A stretch of DNA of 16,750 nucleotides from Candidatus Zixiibacteriota bacterium (lineage in GTDB: Bacteria > Zixibacteria > MSB-5A5 > GN15 > FEB-12), in contig JAUXBO010000013.1 of assembly GCA_030619345.1 (NCBI GenBank), forward strand, positions 1 through 16,750. Reading direction: 5' to 3'. Made by a program: the position numbers and the translations under genes. The notes below the pieces were generated by a model that saw only the letters and a program-made list of their open reading frames with translations, had not been told where the DNA came from and did not search any database. Shown piece after piece: positions 1 to 5,902 of the stretch. Within the stretch, counting starts at the first letter, position 1. Each line of letters begins with the position of its first letter.

Positions 1-690
1 ATGGCTACGATCCGACTTCTCGACGAAACCGGGCATTATTATTTTCTGGAGATGAACACCCGTATTCAGGTGGAACATCCAATCACCGAGATGGTCGTTG
101 GCGTTGACCTGGTTGTAGAACAGATTCGTGTCGCGGCGGGGGAGAAACTCTCTTTCGATCAAGCTTCACTGCAACAGCGCGGTCATGCTATCGAGTGCCG
201 AATATACGCTGAGGATGGCGAGAATAACTTTATGCCGTCAACCGGTTCCATCCTGCATTATTCTGAACCTTCCGGTCCGGGAGTGCGAGTGGACTCCGGT
301 GTGCATCAGGGAGTCGATATTGGTATCGACTACGATCCGATTATGGCCAAACTGATTGTTCACGCGCCTGATCGTAATCTGGCTATCGGCAAGATGATTC
401 AAGCCCTCAACGAATACAAAATACTTGGTGTGCGAACATCAAAGCGCTTCATGATCGACGTGCTCAATCACCCGGCCTTTGTGAAAGGGCAGACCTATAC
501 TGATTTCATAGAGAAGAATATGTCCGACCGAGAGAGTTCTTTGGATGGATTCAAAGCGATCGGCCCGGCTGTGGCCGCTTGTGCAACCGTCGCAACAAAA
601 CCTGCATCGTCAGGAGAAAACGTGACTGTGTCACCGACTCCATGGCAGACAATCGGACAATGGCAAATAGGGGGACAGATCAGTGAATAG
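1..690 (+). CDS. Biotin carboxylase subunit of an acyl-CoA carboxylase, C-terminal part (5' truncated by window edge)
   Basis: The protein carries out ATP-dependent carboxylation of biotin, the first half-reaction of acetyl-, propionyl- or methylcrotonyl-CoA carboxylases, in the cytoplasm. Seen: the end of the ATP-grasp domain with LEMNTRIQVEHPITE (catalytic Glu, Asn and Arg of the family), then the biotin carboxylase C-terminal domain with GHAIECRIYAED and GIDYDPIMAKLIVHAPDR. About 55 further residues form a linker ending TPWQTIGQWQIGG, which resembles the linker before the biotinyl part in fused MCC/PCC alpha subunits. The family is about 450 residues or more, so roughly half is missing. 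The ATG at position 1 is not the true start. The first residues (ATIRLLDE) look one residue short of the usual TIEFLLDE pattern, perhaps a sequence-edge effect. The stop overlaps the biotinyl-protein gene by 8 nt. Which acyl-CoA is used cannot be told without the carboxyltransferase. Confidence 0.93.
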   Translation: MATIRLLDETGHYYFLEMNTRIQVEHPITEMVVGVDLVVEQIRVAAGEKLSFDQASLQQRGHAIECRIYAEDGENNFMPSTGSILHYSEPSGPGVRVDSGVHQGVDIGIDYDPIMAKLIVHAPDRNLAIGKMIQALNEYKILGVRTSKRFMIDVLNHPAFVKGQTYTDFIEKNMSDRESSLDGFKAIGPAVAACATVATKPASSGENVTVSPTPWQTIGQWQIGGQISE

Positions 691-1186
691 CTTTGAGTTT
701 ATACTGGATGGTGAGACAGTCGAGGCAAGCCTTGATCGCGTTGGTGAGAACTTTCGTGTGACTTCCGGTGACAGGGAGTTTCTATTTCGATCCGAAGGCG
801 ACAATCTATTCTCCTGTCTTGTCAACGGACATAAGTCGCTGATTGCTGTCGTTTTGCATCAGGGGAAGTACTACATCGACTACGACTCGCATCAATTTGA
901 ACTGACCGATCCGACCGAAGATGGTTTTGCCGGAGGCGGCGATGTGCACTCCGGTGAAAAAGATAAAATTTTCGCGCCGATGCCGGGTAAGATTGTCAAA
1001 ATTATGGTAGCGGTTGGTGATGAAGTTACCGAGAAGCAGCCGATGGTCGTGGTTGAGGCGATGAAAATGGAAAATCAGGTCAACAGTCGTGCGAACGGGA
1101 CGGTCAAGGCAGTAAATTTCTCCGATGGCGACCAGGTCGACACCGAAACCCCGATTATCGAGATTGATTTGGCGGAGGAGGAGTAG
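683..1186 (+). CDS. Biotinyl (BCCP-type) subunit with N-terminal linker domain, acyl-CoA carboxylase
   Basis: This 167-residue protein carries the swinging biotin arm between the biotin carboxylase and the carboxyltransferase. Seen: the C-terminal biotinyl domain (about 94-164) starts IFAPMPGKIVKIMV and holds the biotinylation motif EAMKMENQV, with Lys128 as the expected biotinyl lysine. Residues 1-80 are a beta-rich stretch like the linker domain found between the two functional parts of MCC/PCC alpha chains, rather than the Ala/Pro-rich N-terminus of AccB. The start is GTG at 683, inside the end of the biotin carboxylase gene, with G-rich sequence (670-674) about 8 nt before it. Such an overlap suggests translational coupling, or a fused gene broken in sequencing: one G fewer in the G5 run at 670-674 would join the two frames. 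BioY in this window could supply the cofactor. Confidence 0.92.
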   Translation: MNSFEFILDGETVEASLDRVGENFRVTSGDREFLFRSEGDNLFSCLVNGHKSLIAVVLHQGKYYIDYDSHQFELTDPTEDGFAGGGDVHSGEKDKIFAPMPGKIVKIMVAVGDEVTEKQPMVVVEAMKMENQVNSRANGTVKAVNFSDGDQVDTETPIIEIDLAEEE

Positions 1187-1209
1187 GGGCTGCCTGCCGC
1201 GCACTAAAC

Positions 1210-1238
1210 AACCACCCTTCGACAGGCTCAGGGTGACT
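1210..1238 (+). repeat. Short palindromic intergenic repeat, family 1 (copy 1)
   Basis: A 29-nt sequence identical to 2973-3001. It contains arms CACCCT (1213-1218) and AGGGTG (1230-1235) around an 11-nt core TCGACAGGCTC. A diverged inverted copy lies at 3032-3055. It lies just after the biotinyl-subunit gene and before a family 2 hairpin. No function is shown by the sequence. Confidence 0.85.
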
Positions 1239-1245
1239 CAGTGTC

Positions 1246-1276
1246 TGTAGGTCGAAACCCCTGTGGTTTCGACAGT
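1246..1276 (+). repeat. Hairpin repeat, family 2 (copy A)
   Basis: GTCGAAACC (1251-1259) and GGTTTCGAC (1265-1273) form a perfect 9-bp stem with a 5-nt loop, preceded by TGTAG. Related copies lie at 2031-2063 (inverted), 2099-2135 and, decayed, 3105-3127. No T-run follows, so it is not a standard intrinsic terminator. It ends only about 17 nt before the next gene's start. Confidence 0.8.
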
Positions 1277-1292
1277 TTGGCTTTAGAAAAAC

Positions 1293-1961
1293 ATGACAAG
1301 AGAAGAACGCTATCTAGACATAAATGAATTCAGGAATGCGGCTGACTACCTGGAAAAAGCCGCACTCTTCCTTTCTCTCGTTAATGATCCGTTCAGATGG
1401 AAATGGGCAGCCATTTGTCTTACTGATGCACTGTACGGGTTCATGATATCCGCTCTTGTTGGCAGTAACTATCATCGAGTTGTGGATTGGTCACGATGGA
1501 GCACTAAAGAGAGGAGAGCTAGGGATGCTCTTGACAGGCAGGGAACTCCAAAGGCTTATGTTTTGGCCAGACAGATGGAAGAGAAGTTTCTTCAATCCAA
1601 CAAAGCCAAGTTAATCCCATTCAAAAAAGCCCTGGAGATGGTACAAGACAAGAATGCTATGAAATTGTATTCTCTTTCGGATCCAATAAGCATTGGAAAG
1701 GAGGAACTGGATCGAGTCGTGAACTTACGCGAAGTATTTAGAAATGAGTTTATCCATTTTATGCCGAAACATTGGAGCATAGAGGAAGGCTATCTAATGC
1801 CACATTTCGAGGATACGATCTCGATAATCCAAAAACTCCTCAACAACTTCAATATTACTATCAGGCATCGAGAACAAGTTGAACATGCTAGGCAAGTGGC
1901 TAACTCGATTTCTGCGATGATTTCAGCTAATCGGGCTGCGCTGGGATTTGAGAGTAAATGA
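1293..1961 (+). CDS. Hypothetical protein, candidate HEPN-fold (R-x4-H) protein
   Basis: Not confidently recognised. It is a 222-residue soluble protein, predicted by eye to be largely alpha-helical, without signal peptide or membrane segment. Seen: near the C-terminal third, VFRNEFIHFMPKHW carries Arg150, Asn151 and His155, matching the R-x4-6-H signature of HEPN domains, many of which are RNases in toxin, abortive-infection or CRISPR-linked proteins. The N-terminal helices (about 13-60) are Trp-, Phe- and Leu-rich. Codon use (AGA, ATA, CTA, AGG) looks AT-richer than the flanking metabolic genes. It stands alone, flanked on both sides by family 2 hairpins, with no partner gene such as a nucleotidyltransferase antitoxin next to it. 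There is no clear Shine-Dalgarno sequence before the ATG at 1293. HEPN membership is an inference from the motif and helix content; RNase activity is not shown. Confidence 0.75.
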   Translation: MTREERYLDINEFRNAADYLEKAALFLSLVNDPFRWKWAAICLTDALYGFMISALVGSNYHRVVDWSRWSTKERRARDALDRQGTPKAYVLARQMEEKFLQSNKAKLIPFKKALEMVQDKNAMKLYSLSDPISIGKEELDRVVNLREVFRNEFIHFMPKHWSIEEGYLMPHFEDTISIIQKLLNNFNITIRHREQVEHARQVANSISAMISANRAALGFESK

Positions 1962-2030
1962 CAATTATTAGCCGGTACTCTAGCTGGGGAACATCTAATC
2001 TGCTACTAGTATAACCCACCGGTGCACTTA

Positions 2031-2063
2031 ATTGTCGAAACCCGCAAGGGGATTTCGACCTAC
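2031..2063 (-). repeat. Hairpin repeat, family 2 (copy B, inverted)
   Basis: GTCGAAA (2034-2040) pairs with TTTCGAC (2053-2059), continuing inward with two C-G pairs after one mismatch; CTAC follows. Read on the minus strand it matches copy A (GTAGGTCGAAA...). It faces copy C head to head across about 35 nt. Confidence 0.78.
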
Positions 2064-2098
2064 TGAACCAAGAATGGGCTGCTTCAAATTCGTAATGT

Positions 2099-2135
2099 TG
2101 TAGGTCAAAATCCCTCGGTAGAGGGTTTTGACATT
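2099..2135 (+). repeat. Hairpin repeat, family 2 (copy C)
   Basis: TGTAGGTC is followed by a hairpin: GTCAAAA (2104-2110) with TTTTGAC (2126-2132), a bulged T at 2111, then CCCTC (2112-2116) with GAGGG (2121-2125) and a 4-nt loop GGTA. The outer half is GTCAAAA here instead of GTCGAAA, with the matching change on the other arm, so the stem is kept. Confidence 0.78.
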
Positions 2136-2182
2136 GAGAACATTTTATCTTGCGCAAAATCCTGTGCCTCTAAATCTTCTTT

Positions 2183-2207
2183 TATAATCAAGAATGAAAT
2201 TGAGGAG
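2183..2207 (+). promoter_or_regulatory. Candidate -10 element and ribosome binding site for the AsmA-like gene
   Basis: TATAAT at 2183-2188 is a perfect -10 hexamer, but no good -35 lies 16-18 nt upstream. GAGGAG at 2202-2207, 8 nt before the ATG at 2216, is a good ribosome binding site. If the -10 is used, the leader is only about 20 nt. Confidence 0.4.
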
Positions 2208-2215
2208 AGTGTCCC

Positions 2216-2959
2216 ATGCTAAAGAAAATAATCCTGATATTTGTTGTACTGTTCATCGTTTTGATCGCCGGAGTTTACTTCGCTCGTAACTATCTGGCCG
2301 AGAAAGCGGTCGAAGAAGGTGGCACCTACGCGCTTGGAGTAGATACCGATCTCGGGTCAGCCAGTCTCGAACTAAGCGGTGGAAGCTTCGAGATGAACGA
2401 TTACAAAATCGATAACCCTGAAGGGTTCGAGGCAGAGTATTTCTTTGTGCTCAAGCGCGGGATGCTCGATGTCGATGCCGGGTCGGTGCTGGACGATGAA
2501 GTAGTGGTCGACTCATTCGTTCTCGAAGGCGTTCACATGGCTATTGAGATTATTGACCAAAAAGCAAACTTCAAAGTTCTGCTCGATCATCTTAACCAGT
2601 TGGACTTTGGTGAAGAATCAAGTGAAGAAGCGCGCTTCAAGATAAACGAAATCAATGTCAGAGATATTGCGGTGAGCGCCTCGCTAACCCTGATGGGAAA
2701 AAAGCAGCTTGATAAGGAATTCTCCCTGGACGCCTTCACGCTCAAGAACGTCGGCGGCGACAACGGGGCGACAATTGCAGAGATTACATCTACCGTCATG
2801 AAAGCTATGATTAAAAAAGCGAGTAGTTCGGCGCAGTCACTCGGATTCAACGTAGATATCGACCAACTCAAGCAGGAAGCTAAAGAGAAGATTGAAGAGG
2901 AAGCTGCGAAACAGCTCAAAGAGATTGGCGGATCGCTTCTGAAAGGTGCCGGGAAATAG
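2216..2959 (+). CDS. Membrane-anchored AsmA-like protein of unknown role
   Basis: A 247-residue protein with one N-terminal membrane segment (about 4-23) that lacks a clear cleavage site, so it is probably anchored in the inner membrane with the rest in the periplasm. Seen: VDTDLGSASLELSGGSFEMN followed by IDNPEGFEAEYFFVLKRGMLDVDAGSVL, the pattern of AsmA/DUF748-type N-terminal segments (a beta strand run, an N-P-x-G-F turn, then a strand describing a layered amphipathic surface). The last 45 residues are charged and helical (KQEAKEKIEEEAAKQLKEI), a possible coiled coil. AsmA-like proteins are linked to lipid transport and outer-membrane assembly, but this one is much shorter than the bridge-forming members, so no function is assigned. 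The start is supported by GAGGAG 8 nt upstream. Confidence 0.82.
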   Translation: MLKKIILIFVVLFIVLIAGVYFARNYLAEKAVEEGGTYALGVDTDLGSASLELSGGSFEMNDYKIDNPEGFEAEYFFVLKRGMLDVDAGSVLDDEVVVDSFVLEGVHMAIEIIDQKANFKVLLDHLNQLDFGEESSEEARFKINEINVRDIAVSASLTLMGKKQLDKEFSLDAFTLKNVGGDNGATIAEITSTVMKAMIKKASSSAQSLGFNVDIDQLKQEAKEKIEEEAAKQLKEIGGSLLKGAGK

Positions 2960-2972
2960 GCACGTTCAAAGT

Positions 2973-3001
2973 AACCACCCTTCGACAGGCTCAGGGTGAC
3001 T
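2973..3001 (+). repeat. Short palindromic intergenic repeat, family 1 (copy 2)
   Basis: Identical over 29 nt to 1210-1238, with arms CACCCT (2976-2981) and AGGGTG (2993-2998). It begins 13 nt after the AsmA-like gene stops and faces an inverted, diverged copy at 3032-3055. Confidence 0.85.
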
Positions 3002-3031
3002 TAGCGTCGGTTTGCACAGTTTATTGTACAA

Positions 3032-3055
3032 GTCATGCTGAGCTTGTCGAAGCAT
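3032..3055 (-). repeat. Short palindromic intergenic repeat, family 1 (copy 3, inverted)
   Basis: Read on the minus strand it is ATGCT, TCGACAAGCTC, AGCAT, then GAC. The core differs by one base from the other copies (TCGACAGGCTC), while two stem positions changed on both arms (ACCCT/AGGGT to ATGCT/AGCAT), keeping the pairing. Confidence 0.8.
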
Positions 3056-3104
3056 CTCTTCGACTCCAAAGTTTATATTTAATCGTCCCCGCGAATTTCA
3101 CTAA

Positions 3105-3127
3105 TTGTCTAAACCCTTGTGGTTTCT
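3105..3127 (+). repeat. Decayed family 2 hairpin (copy D)
   Basis: GTCTAAACC and GGTTTCTAT around CTTGT resemble copy A (GTCGAAACC ... GGTTTCGAC), but only the inner 5 bp (AAACC with GGTTT) still pair. It lies just outside the stop codon of the minus-strand barrel gene. Confidence 0.45.
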
Positions 3128-3133
3128 ATCCCG

Positions 3134-3733
3134 TCAGAAACGCAGGCCGATGGTCAGTGGTTGAAGGGTGCTGGTGGTGACGGCGGTGCGGAATCGGACC
3201 TGCCGAAACTGAATGTAGATATTAGCAAATGGCACGAACGGCATCTCCACCCCAATCCCGTATTCGATATACCCCTTACTCGTATTGTCAATGTTAGGGA
3301 CAAATCCTGTGAAGCCTCCCGGCAAATCTGGAACGGTCGATACCGACAGATGGGCAAAGCCGCCGCCGAGAATCAGATGTGGCTGAATGGCAACTTTGGG
3401 CGAAGAAATTGAAAGTCGCCCTTCAACCCCAAACAGAATTACGCGCAGATCATTGCCGGAGAAGTCCGGTAGCCCGGCTTGCTCCCAATCAAACGGAAAG
3501 CGATGATATTCGATCTTGGCACTGCTGCTTAGCAGGGGCAGAAGTTCAAGGCCGATTCCGGCTGTGTAATGCCTCGCATCTTTCCAGGCGAATTCTATGT
3601 TATCGAACGTGGAGAGTCGGGTGATACCGCCACCGGCGGAAAATGAGAGGGGACTGTCGATAGCTTCCACTTTGTTTGTTATCGTACAGTAAGCAAACGC
3701 AATCAGTATTAGAGTACGAACGGTTATTCTCAT
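3134..3733 (-). CDS. Small outer-membrane beta-barrel protein (paralogue 1)
   Basis: A 199-residue secreted barrel protein of unknown cargo. Seen: a signal peptide MRITVRTLILIAFAYCTI ending near KVEA, alternating strands with glycine-rich turns (LILGGGFAHLSV, YIEYGIGVEMPF), and a C-terminal phenylalanine (TIGLRF) as expected for insertion by the BAM machinery. The ATG at 3733 is chosen because it gives a normal signal peptide; reading on to a TTG at 3808 would add 25 polar residues in front of it. It is a paralogue of the next gene upstream: IEYHRF/LEYHNF, VILFGVEGRLS/IAMFGTDGRYS, GGGFAHLSV/GGLGMAHVTW. A terminator lies between the two, so this gene probably has its own weak promoter (TTGACG at 3784-3789 on the minus strand). 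Function unknown. Confidence 0.83.
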   Translation of the reverse strand: MRITVRTLILIAFAYCTITNKVEAIDSPLSFSAGGGITRLSTFDNIEFAWKDARHYTAGIGLELLPLLSSSAKIEYHRFPFDWEQAGLPDFSGNDLRVILFGVEGRLSISSPKVAIQPHLILGGGFAHLSVSTVPDLPGGFTGFVPNIDNTSKGYIEYGIGVEMPFVPFANIYIQFRQVRFRTAVTTSTLQPLTIGLRF

Positions 3734-3825
3734 GTTATTTTGATATTGGCTCATATCATAAGTAACGAGTCTGGTTAGTCTTTCGTCAACTTTGAAATGC
3801 GGCTCCAACAGGTACTGAGTGGGGC

Positions 3826-3856
3826 AAAAAAAGACCGAGGTGGGATCACCTCGGTC
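3826..3856 (-). terminator. Intrinsic terminator of the barrel gene 3881-4465
   Basis: A perfect 10-bp stem GACCGAGGTG (3833-3842) and CACCTCGGTC (3847-3856) with a 4-nt loop. On the minus strand it is followed by seven T (complement of 3826-3832). It starts 24 nt past the stop of the upstream barrel gene. Confidence 0.93.
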
Positions 3857-3880
3857 ATAGTCACGAATAATCGCGAATCT

Positions 3881-4465
3881 TTAGAAGAATTTCAGTCCGA
3901 CAGTTACCGGAATAAAACTCCAGGCTTCGCCATCAGTGGCAACGCTGACGTAGCGGCCCTGGGCAAAAAGGGACCAGGCGGGACCGGTCTTAAGGTCCAC
4001 ACCGGCGCCGAAGTTGTAGTACATCTTGTCCTGAGAGATTGGAAGGAACTCGTTGATGGAAGCTGTCAAAAGATCCGTGCCACTGTATTCGTCCCACGTA
4101 ACGTGGGCCATTCCGAGACCACCAAATAAGTAAGGCGTGATCGGAGCAGCCGGAAGACCAAACGAGTAACGGCCATCGGTACCAAACATGGCGATTTTGG
4201 TGTTTCCACCTTCGATAGGCAGACCGTCCAGATCGGAACTGAAATTGTGATATTCAAGTTTTCCGATAACCTGGAACTTGGGAGCCAATTTGTATCCGGC
4301 TCCAGCCATTCCATGCCAGCCCATTCCCCAACCGGCGCTAAAGCCGTCGGAACTCGGCATACTTACCGCACCACCAGCATAAATACTGAACGGGCTCGGC
4401 GCTCCAGCGGAGGCGCTCAAAGCGAATACGGCTACCATACCCATGATCAACAATGTCTTCTTCAT
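3881..4465 (-). CDS. Small outer-membrane beta-barrel protein (paralogue 2)
   Basis: A 194-residue secreted barrel protein. Seen: a textbook signal peptide MKKTLLIMGMVAVFALSASA with AxA cleavage before GAPSPFSIYAGG, about eight likely strands with Gly/aromatic alternation (GWGMGWHGMAGAGYKL, PYLFGGLGMAHV), and the C-terminal aromatic end VTVGLKFF. A ribosome binding site AAGGAG (complement of 4472-4477) lies 6 nt before the ATG. A strong terminator follows directly, so the gene is probably a single, well-expressed unit. It is similar in layout to OmpW/OmpX-like eight-stranded porins, but sequence alone does not place it in a named family. The neighbouring barrel gene downstream is a clear paralogue. 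Ligand or role is unknown. Confidence 0.87.
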   Translation of the reverse strand: MKKTLLIMGMVAVFALSASAGAPSPFSIYAGGAVSMPSSDGFSAGWGMGWHGMAGAGYKLAPKFQVIGKLEYHNFSSDLDGLPIEGGNTKIAMFGTDGRYSFGLPAAPITPYLFGGLGMAHVTWDEYSGTDLLTASINEFLPISQDKMYYNFGAGVDLKTGPAWSLFAQGRYVSVATDGEAWSFIPVTVGLKFF

Positions 4466-4562
4466 TTTCTTCTCCTTTTGTTTGTTTGGGCCTTTCTCTC
4501 TTTTTCGTCCAAATGATGCAATATCTTAACCCCGATTGTTCGTTTCCTGAGCACATTCGGCC

Positions 4563-4590
4563 AGTATCTTTTTCCCGAATTGAGCGTCAA
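4563..4590 (-). promoter_or_regulatory. Candidate promoter of the barrel gene 3881-4465
   Basis: On the minus strand, TTGACG (4585-4590) and GATACT (4563-4568) are 16 nt apart, giving a leader of about 90 nt. The -10 matches the consensus at four of six positions. Confidence 0.4.
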
Positions 4591-4602
4591 AAAAGCATAA
4601 TT

Positions 4603-4618
4603 TGTGAATTTGTTCACT
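4603..4618. promoter_or_regulatory. CRP/FNR-like palindrome upstream of the thiolase promoter
   Basis: TGTGA-N6-TCACT at 4603-4618 differs by one base from the classical CRP half-site pair TGTGA-N6-TCACA. Its centre (4610.5) is about 42.5 nt before the start of transcription predicted from the adjacent promoter, the spacing of class II activation. Binding by a CRP-family protein is inference. Confidence 0.5.
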
Positions 4619-4646
4619 TGATTTCCTCCAAATTCTTGTGTATATA
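4618..4646 (+). promoter_or_regulatory. Promoter of the thiolase/acyl-CoA dehydrogenase operon
   Basis: TTGATT (4618-4623) and TATATA (4641-4646) are separated by 17 nt; transcription would start near 4652-4653. This gives a leader of about 38 nt carrying GGAGG. Confidence 0.65.
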
Positions 4647-4648
4647 GG

Positions 4649-4667
4649 TCAGTAATTCTATTACTGA
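4649..4667. promoter_or_regulatory. Candidate operator of the acyl-CoA operon (perfect 8+3+8 palindrome)
   Basis: TCAGTAAT (4649-4656), TCT, ATTACTGA (4660-4667) form a perfect inverted repeat that covers the predicted start of transcription just after the -10. Position and symmetry fit a dimeric repressor, for example a TetR-type fatty-acid regulator; no regulator gene is in the window. Confidence 0.6.
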
Positions 4668-4689
4668 TATACATTTGGAGGATTTTTCA

Positions 4690-5877
4690 ATGTCTGTAAA
4701 CAATGCCTACATAGTATCTGCTTGTCGTAGTGCAATCGGTCTGCTTCACAGTGGTTTAGGGAAATTTACTGCGCCAGAATTGGGCGCTTTGGCGATAAAG
4801 GAGGCCATCGCTCGCTCCGGCATCGATGTCAAAGATATTGAAGAAGTGATTATGGGGCAGGTCGTTCAGGGTGGTTCGGGTCAGGCACCTGCTCGTCAGG
4901 CTGCTATTCATGGCGGCGTTCCAGCCGAAGCCGGCGCCATGACTATCAACAAAGTTTGCGGCTCCGGGCTTAAAGCGGTCATGCTTTCGGCGCAGTCTAT
5001 CCGTGTCGGAGACCAGCATGTAATGGTTGCTGGGGGGATGGAATCAATGTCCCAGGCTCCGCTGATTCTTCGCGGCGCAAAAACCGGAGTAAAATTCGGT
5101 CATCAGAAAATGGACGATATCATGATTTCCGACGGCCTCTGGTGCAGCTTTAATGATTGGCATATGGGGAATGCGGCCGAGAGGACACACGAAAAGGATG
5201 GTATAACTCGCGAACAACAGGATGAATTTGCAGCTAATTCACACGCTAAGGCTGTTGCGGCACAGGAGGCAGGGAAGTTTGATGCGGAGATATTCCCCAT
5301 TGAGGTCCCCCAGCGCAAAAAAGACCCGATCATTTTCAAGAAAGATGAAGGTCCAAGGGCAGGTCTCACGGTTGAAAAGCTCGCCAAACTACGGCCCGCC
5401 TTTGTAAAGGATGGTACCGTGACAGCCGGAAACGCCCCCGGTCTTAACGATGGATGCTCGGCAACGGTGGTTGTCTCTGAAGAATACATGAAAAGCAAGG
5501 GGCTCAAACCGCTGGCGAAGATAATCGACTATTCCGTTGCCGGAACCCCTCCGGAAGACGTTTTCTGGTCGCCCATATATGCGGTTCAAAAACTGATGAA
5601 GAAGATGAATGTTGATATCAATCATTTTGATCTGATTGAAGCCAACGAAGCTTTCTCGGTCCAGGCGATTGCCGACGGCATGGGACTCGGATGGGACTGG
5701 GATCGGGTGAACGTTCACGGCGGCGCGGTAGCACTGGGCCACCCGATTGGAGCCTCGGGAGCTCGCATTCTGACAACGCTGATCTACGCTCTCAAGGATC
5801 GGGGTCTTAAGACCGGGTTGGCGACACTCTGTCTGGGTGGCGGTAATGCGGTAGCGATGTCGATAGAAATCTGTTAA
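4690..5877 (+). CDS. Acetyl-CoA acetyltransferase (thiolase)
   Basis: A 395-residue cytoplasmic enzyme that joins two acetyl-CoA or cleaves 3-ketoacyl-CoA. Seen: the N-terminal thiolase start AYIVSACRSAIG, the nucleophile loop NKVCGSGLKA with Cys90, the GHPIGASGAR motif with His351, and the C-terminal LCLGGGNAVA with Cys381. These match the Cys89/His348/Cys378 set of the well-studied bacterial biosynthetic thiolase in spacing. The length is normal. The start is the ATG at 4690, with GGAGG (4677-4681) 8 nt upstream; a TTG at 4675 would include the ribosome binding site and is rejected. First gene of an operon with a hydroxyacyl-CoA dehydrogenase 25 nt downstream and two acyl-CoA dehydrogenases. 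The direction (degradative or acetoacetyl-CoA-forming) cannot be decided from sequence. Confidence 0.95.
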   Translation: MSVNNAYIVSACRSAIGLLHSGLGKFTAPELGALAIKEAIARSGIDVKDIEEVIMGQVVQGGSGQAPARQAAIHGGVPAEAGAMTINKVCGSGLKAVMLSAQSIRVGDQHVMVAGGMESMSQAPLILRGAKTGVKFGHQKMDDIMISDGLWCSFNDWHMGNAAERTHEKDGITREQQDEFAANSHAKAVAAQEAGKFDAEIFPIEVPQRKKDPIIFKKDEGPRAGLTVEKLAKLRPAFVKDGTVTAGNAPGLNDGCSATVVVSEEYMKSKGLKPLAKIIDYSVAGTPPEDVFWSPIYAVQKLMKKMNVDINHFDLIEANEAFSVQAIADGMGLGWDWDRVNVHGGAVALGHPIGASGARILTTLIYALKDRGLKTGLATLCLGGGNAVAMSIEIC

Positions 5878-5902
5878 CAGTATAGTCTGGGAGTAAATTA
5901 AG

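Noticed and set aside
2099..2135. Intrinsic terminator
   Set aside because: The hairpin is strong but followed by CATTGAGAA rather than a T-run; it fits the repeat family better.
1927..2157. A 76-codon minus-strand ORF with CxxC motif (small zinc-ribbon protein)
   Set aside because: It is made of the inverted hairpin repeats and the end of the upstream gene; the Cys pair comes by chance and there is no ribosome binding site or homology that I recognise.
1210..3127. CRISPR array
   Set aside because: Repeats are few, of two unrelated families, differently oriented and irregularly spaced, with no uniform spacers and no cas genes.
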